From: Antedon bifida
Taxonomy: Eukaryota > Echinodermata > Crinoidea > Comatulida > Antedonidae
Direction of reading: 5' to 3'
Assembly: GCA_963402885.1 (NCBI GenBank)
Contig: OY727098.1
Span: forward strand, 5,327,001-5,391,000
DNA: 64,000 nucleotides
The notes below the pieces were generated by a model. The model ran no database searches. It was not told the origin of the DNA and was given only the letters and a program-made list of their open reading frames with translations. Of the stretch, positions 18,790 to 29,100 are shown in pieces (position 1 is the first letter of the stretch; each line of letters opens with the position of its first letter). A program made the translations under genes and the position numbers.

Positions 18790-19880
18790 TCCCATCGTAC
18801 CACCTATCCGTCATCGAACCCCGTTTGGACACTGTCATCCAGGGCCCCTCTCACCGTACCTATTCGTTTGGACATGCCACTACTGTCACCCAGGATCCCT
18901 CCCACCGTACCTGTCCGTTTGGACACTGTCATCCAGGGCCCCTCCCATCGTACCCATCCGATTGAACATGCCACTACACGGTCTTCCAGGACCCCTCTCA
19001 CCGTACCTATCCGTTTGGACATGCCACTACTGTCATCCATGGCCCCTCTCATCGTACCTATCCGTTTGGACATGCCACTACTGTCTTCCAGGGCCCATAT
19101 CATCGTACCTGTCCGTTTGGACACTGTCATCCAGGGCCCCTCCCATCGTACCCATCCGCTTGAACATGCCACTACACTGTCTTCCAGGACCCCTCTCACC
19201 GTACCTATCCGTTTGGACATGCCACTACTGTCATCCAGGGCCCCTCTCATCGTACCTGTCCGTTTGGACACTGTCATCCAGGGCCCCTCCCATCGTACCC
19301 ATACGCTTGAACATGCCACTACACTGTCTTCCAGGACCCCTCTCACCGTACCTATCCGTTTGGAAATGCCACTACTGTCATCCAGGGCCCATCTCATCGT
19401 ACCTGTCCGTTTGGACACTGTCATCCAGGGCCCCTCCCATCGTACCCATCCGCTTGAACATGCCACTACACTGTATTCCAGGACCCCTCTCACCGTACCT
19501 ATCCGTTTGGACATGCCACTACTGTCACCCAGGGCCCCTCCCATCGTACCACCTATTCGTTTGGACACGCCACTGTCATCTAGGGCCCCTCTCAGATCGT
19601 GCACCTATCCGTTTGGACACGCCACTGTAATCCAGGGCCCCTCTCCCATCGTACCACATATTCGTTTTTGGACCTTCCACTATCACCCAGGGCCCCTCCC
19701 ATTGTACCTGTCCGTTTAGACACTTTCATTCAGGGCCCCTCTCATCGTACCATCCGTTTTGACATGCCACTATCATCCAGGGCCCCTCTAATCGTACCTG
19801 TCCGTATGGACATGCCACTACTGTCATCCAGGGCCCTCTCATCGTACCTATCCGTTTGGACTGTCATCCAGGGCCCCTAT
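18790..19880 (+). repeat. CCGTTTGGACATGCCACTAC minisatellite with 147-bp higher-order unit
   Basis: Monomers of about 45-51 bp built from CGTACCTATCCGTTTGGACA, CACTGTCATCCAGGGCCCCT and CCACTACACTGTCTTCCAGG. GTTTGG(A)CATGCCACTACTG recurs at 19211, 19358 and 19505, exactly 147 bp apart; the step from 19013 to 19211 is 198 (147+51). GC content is far above the surroundings. Because 147 is a multiple of three, frames stay open for up to 325 codons on both strands with a periodic translation and no gene-like features. Confidence 0.95.
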
Positions 19881-20169
19881 CACACTTAAATATCAAAATT
19901 CAAAGGATATAGATTTAACTCTAGGGAGCTCTTATTCCTTCAAAGTTGTGTATAGCTCTGAGTATACTTTGATCCTATTGATTTCGATAATAAAAACACG
20001 TAAAAGTAATTTTTTTTTATATTAAAACTCAGATTTTATACTAAATGTCATTTCAGAATTGAAGTAAATTTATCGAAATCCTTGAAACTAATAAAGAAAA
20101 TCTACAAATGATATTCATACTAAGTACCTATATTAACTTATTTTATAGTAGTACAGTTTAAACAATAAT
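19881..20169. other. Short AT-rich spacer
   Basis: No gene, repeat or site recognised between the minisatellite and the hAT-like element. Confidence 0.4.
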
Positions 20170-20579
20170 CGCTGTTCCGCAACCTATGGGTCACGACCCA
20201 ATGTTTGGCTCGCGAAAACAAATTGATGGGTGGCGAAATTGTTTCCGATACTGAAACTTTTTATCAATTATACACTGAACGATATGTGAAATATTCTCAG
20301 TTTTGTAGAATCTACAACACTGATTACATACAGTTTTACAGTTTTTATATGTTGACGTGCGGCGAGTCCGTAGCGTACACACAATTTGGGAATCGACGAC
20401 GGGGCAATGGACGCTTTTGATGCATAGTTCGTTGTTACCTATGGCCTCATTAATAAAGATTACTATAACGATAGTGGTATTAATATGACGGTAGAAATCG
20501 CAAAGATAGCTTACCTATTTCCTAAATTAATTTAACTGTCTCAATATCTTTCAAAATAAAATAAAAACAATATTTATTT

Positions 20580-20705
20580 CATTAAAAAAAAAAAAAAAAG
20601 TCCGCAGAGTTTAGAACCCAAGCTAGCGCTTAGAGTATTCGAGCAGAGCATATATCCGTTAACGCCACAAAGTACATGACTGAGCAGCTGGCAATAGTCT
20701 ATTTA
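20580..20705 (-). mobile_element. Possible tRNA-like SINE head with T-run (minus)
   Basis: On the minus strand the stretch contains TGGCGTTAACGGA, CTTGGGTTCTAAACTC (B-box-like) and then a long T-run that could stop RNA polymerase III. Single copy in the window, so only a suggestion. Confidence 0.3.
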
Positions 20706-20790
20706 TACGTACTTCATATTACGTAACTCATCGTTACGTCATAAATACATTCATGACCGCCAAAGCTGATATTAACCTGTTTATATCCAA

Positions 20791-21180
20791 GATGACCGGT
20801 TAGCTCAGGTGAACAGCGTCGTGTTAACAACACGGATGTCATGGGTTCGTGGTGGAAAAGAGTTAAACCTTTCGAGGTACTGTGTTTAGGGTTCACAGAA
20901 TAATACGTCCCCCATTCCATCACACAGGCAAGTCAATGCATCTGGTGATGCCGTGGAAACGACACAATGTCTCTGCCACAGCTTTGAGGTCGTTTCCACG
21001 ACATTACCAGATGTAGGGAGAGGACTATGACATAGTAATAAATGGGTCACTTATCTTTTGGTTAAGTCAGTGTTTTTTTTCTCGTAAATTTTATGCTTAG
21101 CGCCCTCAATTTTAAGAACACAAATACATGTCAGCAAATTAGGAACAAATGTAGAACATTGTAAAGATGATGCCGATGGG
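20791..21180 (+). mobile_element. tRNA-derived SINE, family A, copy 1
   Basis: The head has an A-box-like TTAGCTCAGGTG and a B-box-like ATGGGTTCGTGG. The body shares GTGTTTAGGGTTC, AATACGTCCC and CAATGCATCTG with the copy at 24093. The tail shares GCGCCCTCAATTTT, TCAG(A/C)AAATTAGGAACAAAT and TAGAACATT. Copy 1 alone contains an inverted duplication (20939-21013) able to form a long hairpin. Inserted in the hAT-like element. Confidence 0.8.
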
Positions 21181-21273
21181 GTGTTTCTGTAAGATCAAAT
21201 ACGCAATGTTGGGTCGCGAAAATTCCCAAAATAGGATCATGGGGTCGCGGTAAAAAAAGTTTGCGGAACGCTG

Positions 21274-22721
21274 ATCTAAATGGTTCTTTTATGGCAATTA
21301 TTAAATATAAATGTTAAAGTGGAGCTCCACTCAGACTTTCTCATCTTGTATTATGTTATGAGAACAGATCTCCAGCAGCAGCGTGTCGTGGAAAATGTTC
21401 ACGTGATCATACTCCCTAGCACAATTTAAAAAAAACAGTTGCACCCTATTGGAGGAAAGTGTCTATGTATACTCGATAAAAAAATACCAGAAATAGAAAT
21501 ATCTGGAAAATTACATTAAAAAAAACATTTTAGGATTTTTTTAGTGAAGAAGTTAATTTGTTTGGATTATTCAAATATACCCCCTTATTTGCATGTAAAA
21601 GAATATAAAATTACATGGTATCCCCCAAATCGCGAAAAAACGTGATTTTCGAGAAAATCGTACACATCGAAAACAATTTCCAAAAAATATGAAATATGAG
21701 TGATGATATTTAAAAATAACAGTAGAAATGTATAAAAAAAATAGAAATATAGCTCTATAAAGTTTTAACGCCCTCAAAACTAATATAAGTTGTCATAGCT
21801 GCTGTTTCATGTACTGTAGTAGGCCTCTAATTTTGTACATTTTGCGCGTTTTCAGTGCAACGCTTATAAACTCAAATACATCTAAGGCACCTTAACTCTA
21901 TCATTTAATACACTTTATCATCCGAATGAACTGTTAATGTGCATAATTAATGACCATTTCTTACGTAATATTCTTGTGTTCTATCATCTGGTGAACATTC
22001 ATTTTCAAAGCTGGCCCGACTAAGTGGAACAACCTTACTAATACAATCACGAAATTCGCCATCAGTGACACATTTCAAAATCTCTTTTAAAACACACCCT
22101 TATTTTTTCTCGAAATAGTAACATTTGTCTGATGATCGGAAAACGCTTAGATTCCTGAACATGTGCTATCTGTTAGGTTAATTGCTAATGTTATATTAGT
22201 CTACCTAATTTATGTACTTTATCCATTTTTAAAAATTCAAATAGGTCAAAATCTAAAAGGCAAATGAAGTTGGTTCGGTGTGAAAGTCTTTAACATGGTG
22301 TTTTTCCATTAATATTTCTTTTGCTAGGTCTCTTAAGTAATCACGTTAATGTTATTACAACGTTTGGAAAATTCCCCGTGATGATTATTCTATGGCACAT
22401 TTCATTGGAAATAGTTAAAGAATCATATAATAATAATAATAAACTGTATTGTTAAGAGACACAGTACTAAAGAAAGTTATCTCCAGCTGTCAGATGAAAC
22501 TGATGATTTCCTCTTAGGGCTATTTCCCATCAGCGGTCTCTTTAGACCTCGAAAGTAATAATAATAACAAATACGTATTATATCGTTTATTATAAATAAA
22601 CATTGTCGTAAAAGCAAGTTTGCTTGTAACAAATAACTACCAGGACATTGCTATATAATACAAACAGACATTAAAAATAGAAAAGAATAGAAATACATTC
22701 ACGATATTGTCGTAATGCTGT
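21274..22721. other. Gene-free AT-rich DNA
   Basis: No gene seen. There is an (ATA)n run near 22428-22442 and a second at 22557-22569 flanking about 110 bp, perhaps an old short element; the rest is unremarkable. Confidence 0.4.
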
Positions 22722-22873
22722 GGTTCTTACTAGAGACGCAACGCAAGGACATAACGCAACGTAAGGGATTTGACCAATCACAAGCGATGGATTTATTCGA
22801 CTGTCACTTGTCATTGGTCAACACGCTTGCGTTGCGTCTACGTCCTTGCGATGCGTCATAGTGGGAACCAAGC
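22722..22873. mobile_element. Fold-back MITE, GACGCAACGCAAGGAC family, copy 1
   Basis: Left end GGTTCTTACTAGAGACGCAA and right end ATGCGTCATAGTGGGAACC are inverted copies. The interior is also nearly palindromic (TTGACCAATCACAAGCGATG against CACTTGTCATTGGTCAACAC). CpG-rich compared with its surroundings. No coding capacity. Confidence 0.85.
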
Positions 22874-23177
22874 TTAGCTAAAGCTTTTCTCCCAGCGCAA
22901 GGACGTAGACGCAAAGTCAGCGAGTTGACCAATGGCAACCGACTGTTCCATCGCTTACTAAAGCGTGCCCACTAGCGACGCAACGCAAGGACGTAACGCA
23001 ACGCAAGTGAATTGACCAATCACAAGCGATGGCTTATTCGCTTGTGATTGCTAACTGTCTATAACTTCGCTTGTCATTGGTTAAAACGCTTGCGTTGCGG
23101 TTACGTCCTTGCGTTACGTTCTAGTGGGAACCAAGCTTTACGGTACGTTACTGCGTTTGCGTCTCTAGTGGGAACCA
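22874..23177. mobile_element. Fold-back MITE, same family, copy 2 (interrupted)
   Basis: The left half begins AAAGCTTTTCTCCCAGCGCA (about 22880-22960) and the right end GCGTTTGCGTCTCTAGTGGG AACC lies at about 23150-23170. Between them sits a complete third copy (22965-23126), so copy 2 appears split by insertion of its own relative. Confidence 0.65.
22965..23126. mobile_element. Fold-back MITE, same family, copy 3 (inserted in copy 2)
   Basis: Ends GCCCACTAGCGACGCAACGC and GCGTTACGTTCTAGTGGGAA CC. The interior TTGACCAATCACAAGCGATG is identical to copy 1. This is the cleanest copy and presumably the youngest. Confidence 0.8.
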
Positions 23178-24092
23178 AACTTTAGACTCATACCACAAAA
23201 AATGTATCACATCAGGGTCAAAATTTCACCAGCAATGCATTCTATTTATAACCATTCATCTTCAATATATACATACAATTTTGGGCAGAAAAACCTAATT
23301 TATTCATTGAAATGAAATGTACTCATTCTATTTTCTATTTTAATATTTGGACAAATAAATTGAATCTTGAATCATCATCAATTGCAATAATATAGTAGGT
23401 CTACAGTAGTAGATAACAATTTGTTTAATATGTTAGTTCAACAACATTCAAAGTGTTAAAAATATCTTGAATTATGCGTATTCTAATGGGAGATTGAAGA
23501 AAATGCAACAAGGGAAGTATACTGGATCGAGTGTGTGGTTAAATAGTACAGGAAGGGAAAGAAGATCATGCATTCAGTACAGTACATATATCTCGCATCG
23601 TTAAATATATTTTGCTTTTTAGGGGCATTGAAAAGCGAAAACCAATATTTAATGGCTGTATTAAAATGTAATTTAATATAATCAATATAACCACGGGATA
23701 CGTAAACAAGATACCATGATAATGATGTCATATCCAGATACACTGTAAACAAACAACACTCTAGAATCAATGGATTTATAAATAGTAAATTTACACGATT
23801 GGTTAAAGAACGCCTACCTAGGCGCACGACCAATCATCATCGTATTTATTAGCGATGAGTTCGCATTGTGTTTGACTGTGAAATATTATAATTGTATATT
23901 TACAGTATTATGAGTAATTTAGCCTCATTGGTGAAATTTAGTAGAGTTTGCATTATAATAGTAGGCAATATTAAAGGTATTGTGGTGATTAAATTAAAAA
24001 CGACGCTAGCGTTTAGATTTGTCAAGCGAAAACATCTCTACATGTTCACCACCATCAAAGCATGAAGTAGATTATTACTATATTATTATTAT
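23178..24092. other. Gene-free DNA between MITE cluster and SINE
   Basis: No exon or repeat recognised. The minus-strand 116-codon ORF at 23483-23833 shows no familiar motif or splice context and is probably chance. Confidence 0.4.
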
Positions 24093-24470
24093 TACGGAAC
24101 TCATAAGAGCGTATGTCGGGGGGTTCGAATCCCACGCTGGTCGGAACGTTCCGTGGTGGATTAGAGTTAAAGCTATGCGAACTACTGTGTTTAGGGTTCG
24201 CAGAATTATACGTCCCTCTTTCCACCAAATCATGAGGCAGCCAGATCAATGCATCTGATGTCGTGAAAACGACCCCAAGGCTGTGGCAGGGCCTTAGTGC
24301 TGGGGCAGGGAGAGCACACCATAACATTTTTTTTCTGTGGCTTCGCGTGCCACCCGCTTCGATCTCGTAAATGTTATGTTTAACGCCCTCAATTTTGAGA
24401 ACGCCCGCGTTTTAATGTCAGAAAATTAGGAACAAATATTATAGAACATTAAAAAAGATGCAGATGTCTA
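24093..24470 (+). mobile_element. tRNA-derived SINE, family A, copy 2
   Basis: It has a perfect B box (GGGTTCGAATCCCACGC) but a degraded A-box region, then the same body and tail as copy 1 (GTGTTTAGGGTTCGCAGAAT, GCGTTTTAATGTCAG, AAATTAGGAACAAAT). It lacks the inverted duplication of copy 1 and so probably shows the ancestral layout. An (ATT)n run directly precedes it. Confidence 0.82.
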
Positions 24471-25015
24471 GACCAACTTTGAAGTTGGAATAACCCGCCA
24501 TCGGGCTAAGCATATGAAGCCGAGTTTTTTAAAATCCCACCTAAAACTTTGAAGGCCCAAATTAATAATTAGGCGTTTTTGTGGCTCGTGCTGTTTGTAT
24601 TGTATAATTTTGTTCTGTTGGCCGCATGAATTGCATGCATTTGTATTCCTCGCTGGCTCGCACTTTGGCAACACTCACCATGTAGGGCTGGTCCTGCTTA
24701 TTTATTTCGTTTCATATTTCAAAAACTGTATCATTTTTTGTTTAGAACCATTGTCTTGGAATTATTCTCATTTTGTAGTTCAGTGTCATAGTTTCTTCTT
24801 TTATAGTCATTTTATTAGGCCTATAGGGCTCAGACTGTGTAAAAACAATTGAAAATTTAAACTCAGCAACCGACAACAAATTACGCAACAGCTAATATAA
24901 GTCATTGTATATCAATTATTATTAATCAATATTTATTTATTTTTTATAATTACGTGCGTCCATTACTATTTTCAATCCGACAATTGTCAGTCAATCCATG
25001 AATTACATTTCGTTG

Positions 25016-25057
25016 AACCATAGAGATATTATAGTTCACTATAATATCTCTATGGTT
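25016..25057. repeat. Perfect 19-bp inverted repeat with 4-base loop
   Basis: AACCATAGAGATATTATAG, then TTCA, then the exact reverse complement. A DNA cruciform or RNA hairpin is possible. It is outside any recognised element. Confidence 0.9.
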
Positions 25058-25697
25058 GAACTATTTGAAATACATGATACTGAATGCCAGTGTCATCGTT
25101 TTTTTATGGTTGAATAGTCATTCAAACTGCGACATATCAAGGTAACAGGAAGGGTGTGGGATTCAGTCAAGTCAATTTCATAAATATATCGTGTATTAAT
25201 TATCACCATTACATTACATACTTACTGTATTATTCAAAATAGCTAGCTAAAGTTAATTTATTATAGAAATTAAATTATTATACACGTTTTGTTGTTACAT
25301 CTATGATGAATACATTATATACATTATTGCCCGATAATTAGGATGAAATAATAATAAAATCATTTATGGTATTAGTAGCCATGTGATATTGGAGGAATTA
25401 GTTTTAATTTCTTTTAATAAAGCCCAGACGATCAGTGATGTTGTAAGTTTAGTATTTTGGGGTTATGTACCCAGAGCTCCGCCCATCAAAGCCTTCAATC
25501 AATCTAGGACCGGCCTACTTGTTGTGACATCATACATAGCACAACACAGTGTACGCTGTCGTGTGCTTAGAACGTTTTCTTCCGGGTGTAACGTTGTTTT
25601 GCGGTAATAGTTTAACTCAAAAGAACCGCCTGTCATTTGAGTCTAGCTAACACGTTGGATAAGACATCCAGGCTAGTCGTACATAAAGACAAGAGAA

Positions 25698-25755
25698 CAT
25701 ATATATACATATATATACAGAACATATATATATATATATATTTATTTATTTATTT
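25698..25755. repeat. (TA)n microsatellite and (TTTA)n run
   Basis: ATATATAC/ATATAT tracts followed by TTTATTTATTTATTT, about 35 bp before the start codon at 25789. Confidence 0.9.
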
Positions 25756-25788
25756 GCCGTCGGATAACATAAATTCGCTAACTTTAAA

Positions 25789-26185
25789 ATGTGGAGGACG
25801 TTATTTACGTTGTGTTTTTTCGCGATTTGTGGTGCGTATGTTTGCCAGGCGTGTGTACCTGATGAGAATGATGAATTTAGCATAGAATCAAAGACATACT
25901 TGGCTCCAATTGTAGTTGATGCCAAAGTTGTATCCTGGAACAAGGGTATGCCTGCTGCTACTGTTAACAAGATCAGAGTACTAAAAGGAGAGATCAACAG
26001 TAAAGAATTTATGGTTGTAGGACTAGGAACTGATGAGCCTTGCATCATAGAACCTATCATAGAGACGATATATTATTTATTTTTCTTAAATATCTCGGAT
26101 GATGGGAATTACGTGGTAGTAGCAAATCCAGTCGAGTCAACTTCAAATAATAAAAGGAAAGTACGGCATTTCTTGAAAGAAGAAG
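25789..26185 (+). CDS. First coding exon of a neuregulin-like secreted protein
   Basis: ATG at 25789 (in-frame stop at 25765) opens 132 codons ending in phase 1 at GAAG|GTATGT. Residues 1-21 form a signal peptide (MWRTLFTLCFF...VCQA). The mature part reads KTYLAPIVVDAKVV, VNKIRVLKGEINSKEF, GLGTDEPC, IYYLFFLN and RKVRHFLKEE. This order (AP-VV-x-KV, KVL, LGT-x-C, Y-x-FFL, then a basic LKKEV-like helix) resembles the TIMP/netrin-like N-terminal domain of vertebrate neuregulins (NRG2, type II NRG1), recalled from memory; the agrin NtA domain is the alternative. A phase-1 exit fits a following Ig or EGF exon. An NRG would be an ErbB-receptor ligand. Downstream exons are not in the window as far as I can see. 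Confidence 0.6.
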
Positions 26186-29100
26186 GTATGTAAATTTACA
26201 TATTTACAGATTTAGACATAAAAAATAGCGCAATTATTAGCGAATTCTGATATAGTAAATAATAATGATTACACAATACGGTTATCGCTGATGCAGTTTT
26301 TATCAAAAAATTAGCAACTAATACATACTAAAACATAATACTCAATTTGAGCAGAATGCTGTCGATATATTATAAAAATAATATTGTATAATTATTTTCC
26401 ATTTATTTGCATTATGAGCAGAAGAAAAGACAAGGATTTATATGTACAGTAACATATAGTTATTTGTTTAATGACCAGTCCGTGTATCATTCATGTCTGA
26501 ATCATGGAGTAGAACCATTTTTGTTCTGATTAATGTATCTGAAACCTTACTGGTCATGTCGTTTGCTTTGAAATGTGTTTTAACCAACATTCATTAGTCT
26601 AACCTTCGATTGTCACCAACAATGCATTTTTCACAATCACGACAACAATGGCAGCAGCATCGAGAATCGAACATTAATGTAGAACAAAAATGAATATAGT
26701 AAAAAAACATGCATGTAATTATTGTTTAACACATACAAAATAGTAAAAAAAATATAGAATAGTAGGTGCAAGAGCCTTGCAGTGTACAGTATCCAACAAC
26801 ATTTAAATGGATTAATTTTGATTTTGAAAGAAACAAATTGAAATGTTTATGTCCGCATCAAATACCGGTACTAATGATGATACTTCCATTGGTAACCGCT
26901 TTTTAAAAATAATTCTGATTTGTACTTTATGACCGCAAAAAAAAAGAAAATCGCAAGTCTGTAGGTCTGAACATGAACTAAGTACAGTCAATCAGGTCTT
27001 TGTATGTAGATATAACAATAGATTATCAATACATAATATCAGCCACACACCTATTGTGTTAAAGGCTTATAGTTCTTGTGGTAAATTTATTAGTAGAATC
27101 ATTTTTAAAATGACAAAATAATCCTTTCATACCCATATACAATTCAACTGAAGGATGTGGTGTAAAAGTAAACTTGATAAAAATCCCACCCAGCTTTTCA
27201 TATTATATGCAGTAACAACTGGTATCTAAACTATTTTTGTTAACAAAGAGTATTTATGTATGTTTAAAAGATAGATTTGTGCACATTATATAGAAAAATA
27301 CATTACTGGAACAAGCAAAGGTATGTTACAAGTACTTAAAGTTGTTAAACATTAAATAGCATACATTTATTTATGGAACAGATACTGTAGGTTGTGTTTG
27401 AAATTGCCTGAGATTAATTATCTGGGAATAAAAATTGTGGTCTTTCTGTGTAATCCAGAGATTGTTATCCATGATGAAAAAATAGATGTTTATTTTCTTT
27501 GTTTTAAAAAAATAATGTCATACTACTCTAGCTTGTACAGAAATATTGCAGGTAGATTTATATTGAACCATGCTTACCTTTAGTGAGCATGGTAAGCATG
27601 TGCCTGTTATAATGGAACCCACACAATTCTTTGTTCTGTGATATTTCCTATTATATAATCAAGCTTTTGATTTTAGTGTTCCACAGAAAACAGGTTGATT
27701 TGTCATTAGGCCAGACCCTTTAATTACAAACACACTAATCAAATGTGAAATCCTTTTTTGCTTACCTGGATTCTAGGCCTATGAAACCTGTGGAATGCAG
27801 GTTTTAATATCATTTATCAAGGCTGGCCAGGGTGTAGTGATACAATTACAGGCTCTAGGTGTTTTATCATTCCTATAATCTCCCTATCTGTTTGCCAAAG
27901 CTGTATTTTTAGTGTGGAATGTACTATTAAGAATTATATTAACTGTAGTTCAGTGGTTGATACAGAATTGAATCCAAAATAGTAGAAATGACCTTGGTAT
28001 ACTACCAGGGTGATCTACTGTGTGGTTATAGCCATTTTCAAATATTGAATGGACCATACCATTGAAATATAAAATTTAAAAAGAAATATTGTGTATATTA
28101 TTTCTGACTTGCCTATGAAAACTTAAATATCTTCTTCAATTCAGTGCCAGTATTTAAATATTTACATGTTCTGTACTATTAAAAAAAATATAATGTAAAA
28201 AAAAAAATCAGTCTTGATGTCTGAGATGAAGCCCCAAATAGGACAGTAGACAACAACTATCGTGCCAGCCATATATTTCCTTATATAATCCTCCGAGATC
28301 ATACCTTTATGTGTAATCTGTCTAAAATAACCACACAGTTGATGTGTGTGTCTGTGTCGGAGGGGTGACGTCTGTCCTTGGTGGTGGATATTTTTTTGGA
28401 TTATACTGTGTTACAAATAATTCAATTTTGGTATAGTGTACTGTAGGTTGTGTGGAATGGCTTGGAGGTGTACAGTCCATGTGGTTTGCAGGTTTTCATT
28501 CATAGTCTCATTTCATTAAACAAAATGCTAGTCATTGAGTTATTTTTAAATGAATATATTAGTTGGCAACCTTTAAAATGATTTCAAATAAGATTCCTCT
28601 ATATCATTTTTTACAATTTCAATGATATTATTCAATGGTCAATAATTCAACAATATTGTTTCTGTTAATGTGGTAATGTTTTGTTTTCTACATTAAAAAA
28701 AAAACACTTCTGAGGACAGCTGTGAACAAGTTTTGATTTTAAGGCTATGGTTTTCTGCACCCCTGCCTTAACTGATCGGCCACTCGACTCAACAAAAAAG
28801 AGTTGCCTTGTAAATCATATGGTGGCATGGTCACATAATATAGTCAGTACAGAAAGTTAACATAAATATATCTATAAAGGTTCTTTAAAGTAAATAATAC
28901 TGATGATAAATACTGACCTATTGAGTTCAAAGTAGAAAGTAAACTTAAAACGGTACCCTTTCAGATAATTAATTAATCAATTGTTGTTCACATCAATTAC
29001 TATCATAATTTATGTAATTAGTCTCCTTTTTGATGTTTTGATTGGTTAATTTGTGAAGGCTACTTTGTGTTTCTTTACAATTACTGTTTCGTGTTTTGTA

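Larger units (their letters stand above)
20170..21273. mobile_element. hAT-like non-autonomous DNA transposon with nested SINE
   Basis: The left end CGCTGTTCCGCAACCTATGG and the right end (minus strand CAGCGTTCCGCAAACTTTTT) are inverted copies, each followed inward by GGGTC(G/A)CGACCC / TTACCGCGACCCC. This layout is typical of hAT (Charlie-type) termini. About 1.1 kb with no transposase ORF. A SINE (20791-21180) lies inside, so the hAT element is older. I could not find a convincing 8-bp target duplication. Confidence 0.7.
24471..25788. promoter_or_regulatory. Upstream region of the neuregulin-like exon
   Basis: No coding exon recognised. It holds a perfect 19-bp palindrome (25016-25057), a CRE-like TGACATCA at about 25524, a relatively GC-rich stretch around 25480-25600 and a (TA)n microsatellite just before the start codon. 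A promoter must lie upstream of 25789, but I cannot place the transcription start. Confidence 0.35.

Noticed and set aside
18742-19719. 325-codon ORF (and 290- and 266-codon ORFs overlapping it)
   Set aside because: All lie in the 147-bp minisatellite and are periodic translations. Open frames on both strands follow from the unit length being a multiple of three.
23483-23833. 116-codon minus-strand ORF
   Set aside because: No recognisable domain, no supporting exon structure and AT-driven composition.
24093-24160. tRNA gene suggested by GGTTCGAATCC
   Set aside because: No acceptor-stem pairing and a shared SINE body follows; the same applies to the B boxes near 62460, 6095, 31826, 41755 and 55265.
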